The notes beneath the pieces were generated by a model. The model was not told where the DNA came from. It saw only the letters and a program-made list of their open reading frames with translations, and did no database searches. Below are positions 40,680 to 50,232 of a stretch of DNA of 64,000 nt, piece by piece. Positions within the stretch are counted from its first letter, which is position 1, and every line of letters starts with the position of its first letter. The position numbers and the translations under genes are program-made. The stretch is taken from NCBI GenBank assembly GCA_963667425.1, contig OY763407.1:2356001-2420000 (forward strand), written 5' to 3'. This DNA comes from G963667425 sp963667425 [NCBI: bacterium] (GTDB lineage Bacteria; UBP6; UBA1177).

Positions 40680-41468
40680 ATGCCTAAAAAGAAATGTCCT
40701 CCTGGCGCTCCGGGTTGGCTTGCCACATTTAGCGATCTAATGTCTCTGCTTCTTACATTTTTTATTCTTCTTCTTTCTTTTGCTGAAATGGATGTTCAGA
40801 AATTTAAGGAAATGAGTGGAAAGCTTGAGAAGGCTTTCGGTGTTCAGCGTAATGATCCAGTAAAAGATATTCCAAAAGGAATGGATATGATAGCGAGGGA
40901 TTTTAATCCTCAATTTGTTCAGGAACTTTTACTGAAAAGAATAAAATCTGCTTTAAAAACTATTGAAAAAGGAAAGATAGAAGTTCTTCAGGATATGCGT
41001 GGAATCGTTCTTCGTATCAGTGATGAAAATTTCTTTGATTCAGGAAGGGCAACTCTTCGTCCAAATGCATGGCCTGTTCTTGACAGTATAATTGAAATTG
41101 CCAAAACGGTTCAGAATGATATTTCCATTGAAGCGCATACTGATACTGAAGAATATAAAGAAGATAAAAAAAAGGGTTTTCGTGACAGCTGGGAGTTATC
41201 CGCTGCCAGAGCTGTTACAGTAGCCAGATATTTTGATGAATTCGGAGGAATCGACAGAAAACGAATTGTTCCTACTGCAAGGGGGGATTCAGTGCCGGTA
41301 GCTTCCAATGACGATGCTTCAGGACGAATAAAAAACAGAAGGCTGGAAATAGTTTTCTTGAGAAAAATTGATGTTGAAGAGCAGGTTGTTGATAAAATGT
41401 TTTCTCCAACGGAAAAAACAGGCAAATCTGATGATTATGATATAAATATCTTTAATCTTGGTAATTAA
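40680..41468 (+). CDS. motB: Motor stator protein MotB/PomB
   Basis: A 262-residue stator subunit. After the basic leader MPKKKCPPGAPGW comes one membrane helix, FSDLMSLLLTFFILLLSFAE, with the ion-binding Asp at residue 19. The plug region follows, and residues about 125 to 232 are an OmpA-like peptidoglycan-binding domain (SGRATLRPNAW, IEAHTDTEEYKED, RIKNRRLEIVF). It anchors the stator to the cell wall while MotA couples to the rotor. It is followed four bases later by a very large signalling gene, apparently in the same operon. Confidence 0.93.
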   Translation: MPKKKCPPGAPGWLATFSDLMSLLLTFFILLLSFAEMDVQKFKEMSGKLEKAFGVQRNDPVKDIPKGMDMIARDFNPQFVQELLLKRIKSALKTIEKGKIEVLQDMRGIVLRISDENFFDSGRATLRPNAWPVLDSIIEIAKTVQNDISIEAHTDTEEYKEDKKKGFRDSWELSAARAVTVARYFDEFGGIDRKRIVPTARGDSVPVASNDDASGRIKNRRLEIVFLRKIDVEEQVVDKMFSPTEKTGKSDDYDINIFNLGN

Positions 41469-41472
41469 TTGA

Positions 41473-44400
41473 ATGACGGTTGATAATTTAAGTCATAGAT
41501 TTAAACAGTTACGGAAGCTTACATCTGTTTCTTCCGGTACTTTGTGGATTGCCAGAGATCTTAAGAAAAAAAGACTTTGTGCGTTAAGAACTATTAATTT
41601 CCCTTCTGATTATTCTGATGATGATATTTTTTCTTTTCAGGATTCTTTTTATCGATTAAAAATGATAAAAAGTCCATATTTAGCTGAGCTTTATGAATTT
41701 CACAATGAAGATTCATCCTGTTTTTTTACATATGAACTTATTGATGGCGTAAATCTAAATAAAATTAAAGATATTCCAAGATATGACGTTTATGATATTT
41801 TTGTCAAAATTGCCAGAGGACTTCAGGATATTCATAATTACAGCAGAGTACACGCAAACCTTAATCCAAGAAATATTCTTGTATTGTCGGATAGAAGTGT
41901 AAAACTGGTTGACTATTGCCTTTTTACCTGGGGAAAGCTTACAGATCCGGCATATTCGGCACCAGAGCTTTTTATTGGAGAAAAACCATCAATCAAGTCG
42001 GATTTGTTTTCTTATGGTGTCGTTTTTTATGAATTCCTTACTGGTAGATTGCCTTTTAATCTTTCACCTGATGCATCAGTTCCTTTTACAGGTTCTGCTG
42101 TTGAAACATTGTATTTTCCTGAAAATATTGACAGAAAAGTTGTTTTTCTTCTGAAATCACTTTTATCTCCTGATCCTGAAAAAAGAATGAATGATTCAAT
42201 GGAGCTTCTTGATAAAATAGAAGATATAAGGTCTTCAGAATCAGCACCACTTAAAAAAGAAACTTCTCAGAATCATGAAAAATTGGAAATAGATGTAACT
42301 TCAGTAGCTTTTACAGGGCATAGAGATGCCGTTAACTATGCAAGAACTGTTGTTTCAAAATTTCTTGCTACAGGATTGAATTATACAATAGCATTTGAAG
42401 GTGACTCCGGTATAGGTAAAAGCCGGCTTCTAAAAGAAATAAGAAAATTTATTCCGGCAGGAAGATCTCTTACTATATATATAGAGTCCACAAAAACGGA
42501 GAATCTTTTAAGGAGAATTTTCAGAAAAATATTTAATATTATTTCTGTTGAACTTCAGAAGAAAATTATGGAACAGTGGGGCCCTTTTTTATTGGCAGAC
42601 CCTGCTACTTTTGATTTTCTTGCAGAATATGCTTCAAACAAATCTGAAAAGCTTGATACTATTGAAGGAGAAGAACAGCGTCTTATTTCTGTAATAGGAG
42701 AAATTTTTGATGTCATTGCTGCAGAGATGGTTCCGCTGGTATTTATAATAGATGATTATGATCAGGCTGACAAAAAATCACTGAATGTTCTTAATGCTGT
42801 TTTTATGAATGCAGGGCAGAGAACCTCTTTTCTTTCCATTTTTACCGCAACAGTTTCAGAAGAGAGAAATCTTCCTGAAATATCATCAAAAAGCAGATTC
42901 CTTTTGAAACCATTTTCTCTTCAGAACATGACAGCATTTATTGCGGCATGTATGGGACGAATATGTAATGAAATAGACTCAGATCTTGCAACATGGATTC
43001 ACAGAAGTTCAAAAGGTCTTCCAAAATCAGCTGTAACTTTGATATATTGGCTTTATCAGTTAAAAATGATTTTTCTGAAAGAAGGCAAAATATGTATGGA
43101 TGAATTTCTTTTTGAAAAAAAGGATATTATACCGATAGTAGAAAAAAGACTTGATTCTCTTTCTGAAAATGAAAAAATGGTTTTAAAAACAGTTTCTGTT
43201 TACAGATCTTTTGCCACCAAAGCTATGATTTTGTTTTCTCTTAACAACATGCTTAATGAAGAGGAAATAGATGCTGCTTTAAGAAATTTAAAAAAAGCCC
43301 GATTTATAGAAGAAAACTCTTCAGCAATGATTCATTTTACATTGAAAGAAATTCAGATATATCTTTATAACAGGATGACAGATGCAGAACGAAATCTTAT
43401 GCACTTGAAACAGGCAGAATTTCTTGTTACAGAAAACTCTATGACAAATGTCAATGCTCTTGGTTTTGCTGCATATCATTACCTCAGAGCAGGAGAAGTC
43501 TTTAAGGCGCTTCGTTTTTATCTTCTTGCAGCTAGCACAACATCGCTTCATCTTAATAGAGAAATGACAGTAACTTATCTGGAAGAAGCAACATATGTTC
43601 TAACATCATCTAAGACAGTTTTAACTGAAAAACAGAAAGCGGCAGTTTATTTATTTATTGGAAAAACTCTTTATGGAATGGGGCTTTACACAAAAGCTGT
43701 TCCTCATTTAAAAAAAGCTTACAAACAGTGGGTTTCTCAGGAAATTCTCGAAATGCTTGTACTTTCCCTTATAAAAGACAGTCATGCAAAAACTGCTGAA
43801 AAACTTGTTGAGCAATACAAATCAATTCCTGGTTATCTTAAAAATTTTGCTGATTATCTTGAGACTATAGTTTATGCTGAAATTCAGGATGCTTCTGAAA
43901 AGCTTTATCATAAACTGGAGAAATGCAGAGAGAATTTCTGGGATGAGAAAATATTTAATAAACGACGCAGATATATGCTTCAGGAAATAGATTTCAGATT
44001 TAATGTAAAAACAAGAAAAGTTAGTTTTGAAGAACTGAAACAGATGTATGACAAGCTTATAAAAACAGCTGAAAGTCTCAGTTCTAAAATTTTTATTGTT
44101 GATGCAAAAAATAACAAATTTATACTCCATTGGACATTCAATGATATAGATACCTGTTTTGATATAGCGCAGGAAACTTTAAGTGATGCACTCGCAATTC
44201 ATGATAACTACAGAATTGCAAGAGCGTACAATAATCTATCTGTAGCGGCATATATGACACATCGCTTTTCCGAAAGCTCCCATTATCTTGATAAGGCTAC
44301 AGAATACGCTCTTAAAGGTTCAGGTTTCAGTCTTCTCAAAACCTGCTATCTTAATAAGGGCGAGATGTCAATAATAACAGGTGATTATGCTATTTCTGAA

Positions 44401-46140
44401 AACTACCTGTTCAGGGCTGAAGAGCTTGCTACCAAAGATAACAATGAAGAAGATTTAATTTCAATTTATCTCCTTCAGGTTATTTTATTTACTTTAAAAA
44501 AGCAGATGGGAACTGCCAGAAATATTGGAAACAAGCTGAGAAGGCTCGTTGAAAAAAGTGCCAAAGATATTTCTAAACCTGTTTATGCAAATGCTCTTCT
44601 TGCTATTTTGTTTATGGATGCTGTAAGCAGAGGTGAAGAGGATTTTTTTATTGAAACAAGTAGAAAGCTGGAAATGGTTTTCAGCAGCGATTCATATCGT
44701 TCAATAAGAAACTACAGCTATCTTTTCTATCTTACATCGCAAATTATTTTTGATATGTCTATGGGACGGGAAGATGCAGCGTACAGGAAAATTCAAATAG
44801 TTAAGAAAAATAATATCTCTTCTCCATATAATTTTTATAGAGTTGTTTATGCATATTATGCAGCTAAATCTTTAAGCGATATGGAACGGGATGAAGAAAT
44901 GTTTAAACATTATCTTGATTCCGGTCTTAATATGGCTCTGGAATACGGTTCCAAAAATTTTGTAGACCTTTTCAGAGAACTGTCTTTTTCTACTACTACA
45001 GATGATCATGAAAAAATAATTTCTGAAATAGAAGCCTATGATACAGCAATAAATTCTTCTTTAAAAGACTCCTTTTATGAATCCATGGAAAAAATGAAAT
45101 TCTCATTTAAGGAAAAAAAGAGACATATAGAGTATCTTTCTGTAAAAAACAAGCATTTCGCAGAAATAATAGAGCTTTTAAAAACGGTATCAGGAATATC
45201 TAACATTGACAGACTTTTAGATACAATAGTTAAAAAACTTATAAACTTTTTTAATGCTGATATTGTTGCCATGGTTCTTAAATATGAATCAAACGAAGAA
45301 GAGGAACATAAAATCAGAGATTCTGTCATGAACACATATGGTCTTTCTGATATTGTTTTTAAAGGCGGTATTTTAGCAAAAATGCATAATTCGGGCAAAA
45401 TTCAGTTCCTTTCAAATGTAAAAACAAGCACTATAGATGTTACAGAACAGATCAGTTCTGAAGAAAGAACATATTCCGTTTTGGCGGCACCGATTATTGT
45501 TCAGGGTGAAATTAAGGCTTATATTTATATTGAAAGGGCCTCAGTTAAAGGATCTTTTATAGAAAATGAAATTAATTTCATAGAACTTGTGACAGATAAT
45601 ATAGGTTATATAATAGATAATGTTAAGCTTTTTGAATTAGCAACTACAGACTCCCTCACTAAACTTTATACAAGAAGACATTTTGCATCTCTTGCAGCTA
45701 AAGATTTTGAGAAAGCCAGAAAATACACATATCCTCTCTCTCTTCTGATGCTGGATATTGACTTTTTTAAAAATGTGAACGATACTTACGGGCATTTAAT
45801 GGGAGATGCTGTATTAAAAGCTTTTGGCAAAATGATAAAACAAAACATAAGAAGCTCCGATTATGCCGGTAGACTTGGTGGAGAGGAATTTGCCATAGTT
45901 CTTTCCGGAACAGACATAAAAGGTGCAATGGAAACTGCTGAAAAACTTAGAAAAAAATGCGAAACTACCGATTTTTCAGGATTGAAAATAACAGCAAGTA
46001 TTGGTTGTGCTCAATATAATGCAGCTTTTATTTCTTCTCCTGAAGAACTTGTAGAATGTGCTGATTCTGCACTTTATAAAGCTAAGAAAAGTGGCAGAAA
46101 TAAAGTTGTAAAATATGAATTTAAAACGGAGTCGGAATAA
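41473..46140 (+). CDS. Pseudokinase-ATPase-TPR-GAF-GGDEF signalling protein
   Basis: A 1555-residue multidomain protein. Residues about 10 to 255 have the Ser/Thr kinase fold but lack catalytic residues: the VAIK lysine is Arg (CALRTI, near 38), the HRDLKPxN loop reads HANLNPRN (near 127) and DFG reads DYC; the APE motif (SAPEL) remains. Residues about 280 to 540 are an AAA/STAND-type ATPase with Walker A GDSGIGKSR near 311 and Walker B PLVFIIDDYD near 420. Helical TPR-like repeats run from about 660 to 1170. A GAF domain spans about 1240 to 1385, and a complete GGDEF domain ends the protein (DSLTKLYTRR near 1394, RSSD inhibitory site, GRLGGEEF near 1468). It should make c-di-GMP in response to input received by the kinase-like, ATPase and GAF parts. 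Directly downstream of motAB. Confidence 0.88.
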   Translation: MTVDNLSHRFKQLRKLTSVSSGTLWIARDLKKKRLCALRTINFPSDYSDDDIFSFQDSFYRLKMIKSPYLAELYEFHNEDSSCFFTYELIDGVNLNKIKDIPRYDVYDIFVKIARGLQDIHNYSRVHANLNPRNILVLSDRSVKLVDYCLFTWGKLTDPAYSAPELFIGEKPSIKSDLFSYGVVFYEFLTGRLPFNLSPDASVPFTGSAVETLYFPENIDRKVVFLLKSLLSPDPEKRMNDSMELLDKIEDIRSSESAPLKKETSQNHEKLEIDVTSVAFTGHRDAVNYARTVVSKFLATGLNYTIAFEGDSGIGKSRLLKEIRKFIPAGRSLTIYIESTKTENLLRRIFRKIFNIISVELQKKIMEQWGPFLLADPATFDFLAEYASNKSEKLDTIEGEEQRLISVIGEIFDVIAAEMVPLVFIIDDYDQADKKSLNVLNAVFMNAGQRTSFLSIFTATVSEERNLPEISSKSRFLLKPFSLQNMTAFIAACMGRICNEIDSDLATWIHRSSKGLPKSAVTLIYWLYQLKMIFLKEGKICMDEFLFEKKDIIPIVEKRLDSLSENEKMVLKTVSVYRSFATKAMILFSLNNMLNEEEIDAALRNLKKARFIEENSSAMIHFTLKEIQIYLYNRMTDAERNLMHLKQAEFLVTENSMTNVNALGFAAYHYLRAGEVFKALRFYLLAASTTSLHLNREMTVTYLEEATYVLTSSKTVLTEKQKAAVYLFIGKTLYGMGLYTKAVPHLKKAYKQWVSQEILEMLVLSLIKDSHAKTAEKLVEQYKSIPGYLKNFADYLETIVYAEIQDASEKLYHKLEKCRENFWDEKIFNKRRRYMLQEIDFRFNVKTRKVSFEELKQMYDKLIKTAESLSSKIFIVDAKNNKFILHWTFNDIDTCFDIAQETLSDALAIHDNYRIARAYNNLSVAAYMTHRFSESSHYLDKATEYALKGSGFSLLKTCYLNKGEMSIITGDYAISENYLFRAEELATKDNNEEDLISIYLLQVILFTLKKQMGTARNIGNKLRRLVEKSAKDISKPVYANALLAILFMDAVSRGEEDFFIETSRKLEMVFSSDSYRSIRNYSYLFYLTSQIIFDMSMGREDAAYRKIQIVKKNNISSPYNFYRVVYAYYAAKSLSDMERDEEMFKHYLDSGLNMALEYGSKNFVDLFRELSFSTTTDDHEKIISEIEAYDTAINSSLKDSFYESMEKMKFSFKEKKRHIEYLSVKNKHFAEIIELLKTVSGISNIDRLLDTIVKKLINFFNADIVAMVLKYESNEEEEHKIRDSVMNTYGLSDIVFKGGILAKMHNSGKIQFLSNVKTSTIDVTEQISSEERTYSVLAAPIIVQGEIKAYIYIERASVKGSFIENEINFIELVTDNIGYIIDNVKLFELATTDSLTKLYTRRHFASLAAKDFEKARKYTYPLSLLMLDIDFFKNVNDTYGHLMGDAVLKAFGKMIKQNIRSSDYAGRLGGEEFAIVLSGTDIKGAMETAEKLRKKCETTDFSGLKITASIGCAQYNAAFISSPEELVECADSALYKAKKSGRNKVVKYEFKTESE

Positions 46141-46141
46141 T

Positions 46142-47176
46142 ATGCCATTAAATCTTAAAATAACTAAAGAGGATTTACAGAAAGGAGTGATTGAAGATGT
46201 TAAAGGGCAGATAGAAGAACTGGCTCATTCTCCTGCAACTATCCGTAGTTTTGAAAATTCTGTAATATTTAATTTTGAAATGAGTTTTGAAGATTTAGTG
46301 CATTCACTTGGTTCTGCTGAGATAAAGAAATGGTTTAAGGCTCTTGACTCGGAAATTCCTTATATTCCATATTTCTTATCTGACAGTTCTGATTATACCT
46401 TGGCTTACTATCTCATGGGAACTATTGATTTTACTGAAAAAGGTCATGAAATAACTTTTTCTCCAAGTCAGGCTAAAGCTTTTTTTAAGGAAAAAGTTAG
46501 AGATATTCAGAATTTATGTCTGCCTAACAATATAAATCCTCAGCAGGCAATAGACAGACTTTCTTCCTCTCTTGGAGGAATTGCCGAATCTGATTCTGAA
46601 AGAAAAGAGTCGGCAGATAAATCAATTGAAAATCAGAAATCTGCTGATTCTAAAAGTAAATTTGAACATATGCTTGATAAATACGGATCTTTTGCCTCAA
46701 TTGCAGGAGAGGATAGAACAAGACTTTTTGTTGTTTTTGATAAAAAAAGCACAGAAATATCTTTTTCTTCAATATCTTTTTACCCGGATAAAGAAGAGCT
46801 TCCATATTTTGAAGTGCTTTTTAAAATTGATGGAAAAGATACAGCTTTTCCTGTTATTGCGATGTATGATCCTGATATTCTTACATCTTCAATAGAAAAA
46901 TGGAATGGCGTTTTTATTGAAGCTTTTATAAGTGAAGATGAAAGGTATTCAAAGTTCTTTGTTATTGAACAACCAATAAAACCTGAAATTTGTTTTAATG
47001 AAAAAGCCACTTTCAAATCTGATGCGCCTGATCACAGAGATCTCAGGATTCTTGAGCTGGAAAAGAAAATTGCCTATCTCGAGGATGAAGTAAAAAAGAA
47101 AGACTCTATGATAGAATATTATGAAATAGAGCTTGCAAAAAAGAAGAAAGGTTTTTTTGGGAAATTATTTAGCTAA
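46142..47176 (+). CDS. Protein of unknown function with C-terminal coiled coil
   Basis: A 344-residue soluble protein that I do not recognise. It has an N-terminal mixed domain (residues about 1 to 130), a Ser/Lys/Glu-rich linker (ESDSERKESADKSIE, near 150) and a second mixed domain (about 175 to 295, with FYPDKEELPYFEVLFKIDG). It ends with a coiled coil (LRILELEKKIAYLEDEVKKK) and the amphipathic tail KKKGFFGKLFS, which could touch the membrane. ATG 46142 is one base after the previous stop, with GGAG upstream; its own stop overlaps the next start by one base. Its place in the mot/GGDEF operon suggests signalling or motility, without further proof. Confidence 0.65.
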   Translation: MPLNLKITKEDLQKGVIEDVKGQIEELAHSPATIRSFENSVIFNFEMSFEDLVHSLGSAEIKKWFKALDSEIPYIPYFLSDSSDYTLAYYLMGTIDFTEKGHEITFSPSQAKAFFKEKVRDIQNLCLPNNINPQQAIDRLSSSLGGIAESDSERKESADKSIENQKSADSKSKFEHMLDKYGSFASIAGEDRTRLFVVFDKKSTEISFSSISFYPDKEELPYFEVLFKIDGKDTAFPVIAMYDPDILTSSIEKWNGVFIEAFISEDERYSKFFVIEQPIKPEICFNEKATFKSDAPDHRDLRILELEKKIAYLEDEVKKKDSMIEYYEIELAKKKKGFFGKLFS

Positions 47177-47937
47177 TGAAAGTTACTCTTTTAGGAACTG
47201 GAGCTTCAACAGGCGTTCCGATGCTTGCCTGCAGCTGTCCTGTGTGCACGTCCGATAATATAAAAAATAAAAGAAGCAGATTTTCTATTCTTATTGAAAC
47301 AGGATTTGTAAATCTTCTTATAGACACACCTTTTGAAACCAGAGAACAGATTGTCAGACAAAAGATAACCAGTATTGATGCAATATGGATTACGCACCAT
47401 CATTCAGATCATATTGCCGGTCTTGATGATATGAGAGTGTTTGCTTTTAAGCAAAAAATTTCAATGCCTCTTTTCCTTTCAAAAAAAAGTTATGAAAGAC
47501 TTTCTGTAAGAATTCCGTATTTGTTTTTTGACAATATATACATGGATATGCCTTTAATGAATCCATATATATTTGATTCCGAACCGATTTTTTATAAAGG
47601 TCTGGAACTCATACCAATTTCTTATCTTCATGGCGATATTGAAGTGCATAGCTTCAGATTAGGGAATTTTGCATTTATTGCAGACATTAGCGAATTTCCG
47701 TCGGATAGTGTTATTGAGAAACTGAAAGGTCTTAAATATCTTGTAATTGCGTGTACTGTAACAACTGACTGTTTTAAACATATGGGAACGGAAAAAGTTC
47801 TTGACCTTATAAAGATAATATCTCCTGAAAAGACAGTGCTTACTCATATGAATCACAGATTTGATTATGAGGAACTTAAAAAAACATTGCCGTCGGGAAT
47901 AATTCCAGGGTATGACGGATTTTCATTTGAGGTCTAA
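47176..47937 (+). CDS. MBL-fold metallo-hydrolase (PhnP-like)
   Basis: A 253-residue metallo-beta-lactamase-fold hydrolase. The N-terminus LLGTGASTGVPMLACSCPVCTSDN with a Cys-rich stretch resembles PhnP, a cyclic phosphodiesterase. The metal motif THHHSDHIAGLDD lies near residue 74, a further ligand His is in ISYLHGDIE near 156, the Asp in FAIADIS-like FIADISEFP near 174, and the last His in LTHMNHRFDYEEL near 222. No phn genes are present. It could cleave a cyclic nucleotide or other phosphodiester; a link to cyclic dinucleotides in this operon is only a guess. It overlaps the preceding gene by one base (TAATG). Confidence 0.85.
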   Translation: MKVTLLGTGASTGVPMLACSCPVCTSDNIKNKRSRFSILIETGFVNLLIDTPFETREQIVRQKITSIDAIWITHHHSDHIAGLDDMRVFAFKQKISMPLFLSKKSYERLSVRIPYLFFDNIYMDMPLMNPYIFDSEPIFYKGLELIPISYLHGDIEVHSFRLGNFAFIADISEFPSDSVIEKLKGLKYLVIACTVTTDCFKHMGTEKVLDLIKIISPEKTVLTHMNHRFDYEELKKTLPSGIIPGYDGFSFEV

Positions 47938-47938
47938 A

Positions 47939-49111
47939 ATGACAGAGATAGAAAACTACAGAAGCTCAATGTTTGACTTCCCGTATGAAGTTTTTAATAT
48001 AGTCCTCTCAAAGAAGAGTTTCCTTGATATAAAAAGACTTGACATAGAAAATGAAGCAGATGCTTATGAATATCTGAAGAATTATGGTTTTGATATCAAT
48101 CTTGAATATCATAAAGATCAGGTTGCAAAAATACTGGTAGATTCTAAAAAGTTTATTCAGACATATCTTTTGGAAGATCCACATTCTCCTGAACAATCTC
48201 TTGTTATGCCTCCTGAACTGCTTTTTGAAGATGATCCGTTGAAACTTCTGATGCTTGCCTCAAATCCACAGAGAAATTTAATGCAGAGATGGTCTTGCGC
48301 ACTTCTTCGTGTTGCTCATACAGTTACCCATGTTGACAATGACCTTGCAAAATATTTCTTTCCCGGAATAAAAAAGCAGATACTTTCAGTTTTTATGTCA
48401 CACCTTGATGTTACAAGAGATGGGGACTATTTCTTAGGTGATGGTGAAGACAAGATAAAGTTAAAGCTTTTTGAGATGAAAAGTGAAAAAACAAGAGACT
48501 CTATGATAATGAAGCTTCTTCATAAAAAAGAGAGTGTCGGTGCGGCTATTTTTGATAGGGTTGGTGTTAGAATTGTTACGAGAACTAAGCTTGATGTTCT
48601 TCTTGTTTTAAAATATCTTGCTGAAAAACATGTTATTTCTTTTGCAAATATCAATCCTGCAAGAACACGTAACAATATTATTGATACTGAAAAATTTCTT
48701 ACAGCACTTGAATCATTAAAAAATAGTGACAAACAAATTACGGAAGAAGATGCAATAAATTTTCTGGAAGAACATACTGTACTTGATGAAGCAAAAAGGC
48801 AGACACAGGCGGAGTCAATAATAAGAGAATCAAATCCTTATTCAAGTACTCAGTATACTTCATTGCAGCTTACTCTCAGAAAGCTTATAAATATTCAGGA
48901 TCCTTTTAACATAACTTTAAGTTATAAATTTTTCTTTCCTTTTGAAATTCAGATTCTTGATGAAGATTCATATGAAGAAAGCAGGCACGGTAGAGCCAGT
49001 CATGATGAATACAAGAAAAAACAGGCTGCCGCAGTTAGAAAAAGGGTTCTAGGAAATGTGCTTAGTTATCTTTCAAAAGACATTTCCCAGGAAGAATTTG
49101 ATGTTCAGTAG
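47939..49111 (+). CDS. TIGR04552-like protein with a RelA/SpoT-like segment
   Basis: A 390-residue soluble protein resembling the TIGR04552/TIGR04562 family, which I recall from myxobacteria and relatives and which has no known function. Conserved-looking segments are RWSCALLRVAHTVTHVDNDLAKYFFPGIKKQI near residue 115 and DRVGVRIVTRTKLDVLLVLKYL near 205. The latter resembles the start of the RelA/SpoT nucleotidyltransferase domain (DxxGxRIVTxxxxD), as does FFFPFEIQILDEDSYEE near 335. GAGGT lies before ATG 47939. It ends the motAB operon, its stop overlapping the convergent lipoprotein gene by seven bases. Confidence 0.6.
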   Translation: MTEIENYRSSMFDFPYEVFNIVLSKKSFLDIKRLDIENEADAYEYLKNYGFDINLEYHKDQVAKILVDSKKFIQTYLLEDPHSPEQSLVMPPELLFEDDPLKLLMLASNPQRNLMQRWSCALLRVAHTVTHVDNDLAKYFFPGIKKQILSVFMSHLDVTRDGDYFLGDGEDKIKLKLFEMKSEKTRDSMIMKLLHKKESVGAAIFDRVGVRIVTRTKLDVLLVLKYLAEKHVISFANINPARTRNNIIDTEKFLTALESLKNSDKQITEEDAINFLEEHTVLDEAKRQTQAESIIRESNPYSSTQYTSLQLTLRKLINIQDPFNITLSYKFFFPFEIQILDEDSYEESRHGRASHDEYKKKQAAAVRKRVLGNVLSYLSKDISQEEFDVQ

Positions 49112-50124
49112 GATTCAAGCTGAATAGACCAGCTGTTTAGTGTTGGCAGAGTACCTGAAAGAATTATTGTTCCTGACGCTATCATAAGAGTCCAGTTTCC
49201 AGCTGCCTTTGAAATATCTTTAAAAGAAGAAATTCCCTGATTTATTGTAATTGTTTCAGTAAAAACATCTGCTTCTTCGGAAGCATCTCTTAATTGAACT
49301 TTAGTTCCATCAGGGGCCTGAAGATAAATATCAAAAAGACATCGATTGTTTCCTTCACAGGAAATTTCAGCATCGAAATTTACTAAGAGGAGTTTGCTGT
49401 TAAAATTTTCTACATTTATGGTTGATTTGAACAGTGTTTCATTTTGTATTGAGAAAGGTCCTGTTTGAGAACATGGTTCTTTTTCGCAGCTGTTTTCAGC
49501 CACAGTTTTAAAAGTCCAGAGAACACTTTCCATTTGATTTTCATAAATCGAATTATCTCTTACACCTGCTTTTATAATAACCGTATAAGTGTAGTTTTTC
49601 TTAAGTGCTGAATATAGGCATTTGAATGATATCTGATCTGATGTAGAGCATGAAAGTTCTTTGTCATTGGTGCCGTCTGTCAGAATTACATGTAGTGTTG
49701 AAACCATAATAGTTTCGCTGAAGGTTATTTCCACATTGCCTTCAATATCAAAATTGCCATTTTCTCCTTCTGGTGACTTTGATATAACTGATGGAGGCGT
49801 TTTGTCTTCTTCCTGTTGAGAATCTGTATCTTCGTCAGGAGAGTCATCATTCTGCGTTCTTTCACCTGGCTTACAGTATCCCTGACTGGTACATGCGAAA
49901 GTTATTAAAGAACAGTCTGTGTCTTCGAAACATGAATCGGCTTTTTCACAGTAGCCTATGAGCTCGCCACTTTCATTTTTCTGGTTATCGCTTGTATTGC
50001 AGTATTCATCTATATTGCATGCGGAAGCATTTATTTCCAGGCATGTTGTGTAATCTTCTTCTTCGCCACCGCAGGCAGAAAGAATTATAAGCAGAATAAA
50101 AGCAATCAATAAAACTATTCGCAT
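49105..50124 (-). CDS. Lipoprotein with Big_5-type Ig domain and P/proprotein domain
   Basis: A 339-residue lipoprotein with lipobox LIILSAC (Cys about residue 18). A Cys-rich part (residues about 25 to 95) resembles EGF-like or Dickkopf-like knots (CNIDEYCNTS, ADSCFEDTDC), then an acidic linker (DDSPDEDTDSQQEED). Residues about 120 to 215 form an Ig-like Big_5 domain (PPSVISKSPEG, ITFSETI, YTVIIKAGVRD), and residues about 230 to 339 a proprotein convertase P-domain (FDIYLQAPDGTKVQL, GNWTLMIAS, LNSWSIQL). The P-domain usually sits on secreted proteases; none is present here. ATG 50124 is chosen because the signal peptide follows it directly. It has no strong ribosome binding site. Confidence 0.75.
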   Translation of the reverse strand: MRIVLLIAFILLIILSACGGEEEDYTTCLEINASACNIDEYCNTSDNQKNESGELIGYCEKADSCFEDTDCSLITFACTSQGYCKPGERTQNDDSPDEDTDSQQEEDKTPPSVISKSPEGENGNFDIEGNVEITFSETIMVSTLHVILTDGTNDKELSCSTSDQISFKCLYSALKKNYTYTVIIKAGVRDNSIYENQMESVLWTFKTVAENSCEKEPCSQTGPFSIQNETLFKSTINVENFNSKLLLVNFDAEISCEGNNRCLFDIYLQAPDGTKVQLRDASEEADVFTETITINQGISSFKDISKAAGNWTLMIASGTIILSGTLPTLNSWSIQLESY

Positions 50125-50232
50125 AACACAAAACTCATGTAAATTTAAACAACACAAACCGATTTTACAAAATAGAAAAAATTTAGTCAAGTGGAAAATG
50201 ATATAAGATTTTTTTATGACAAACCATACGTG

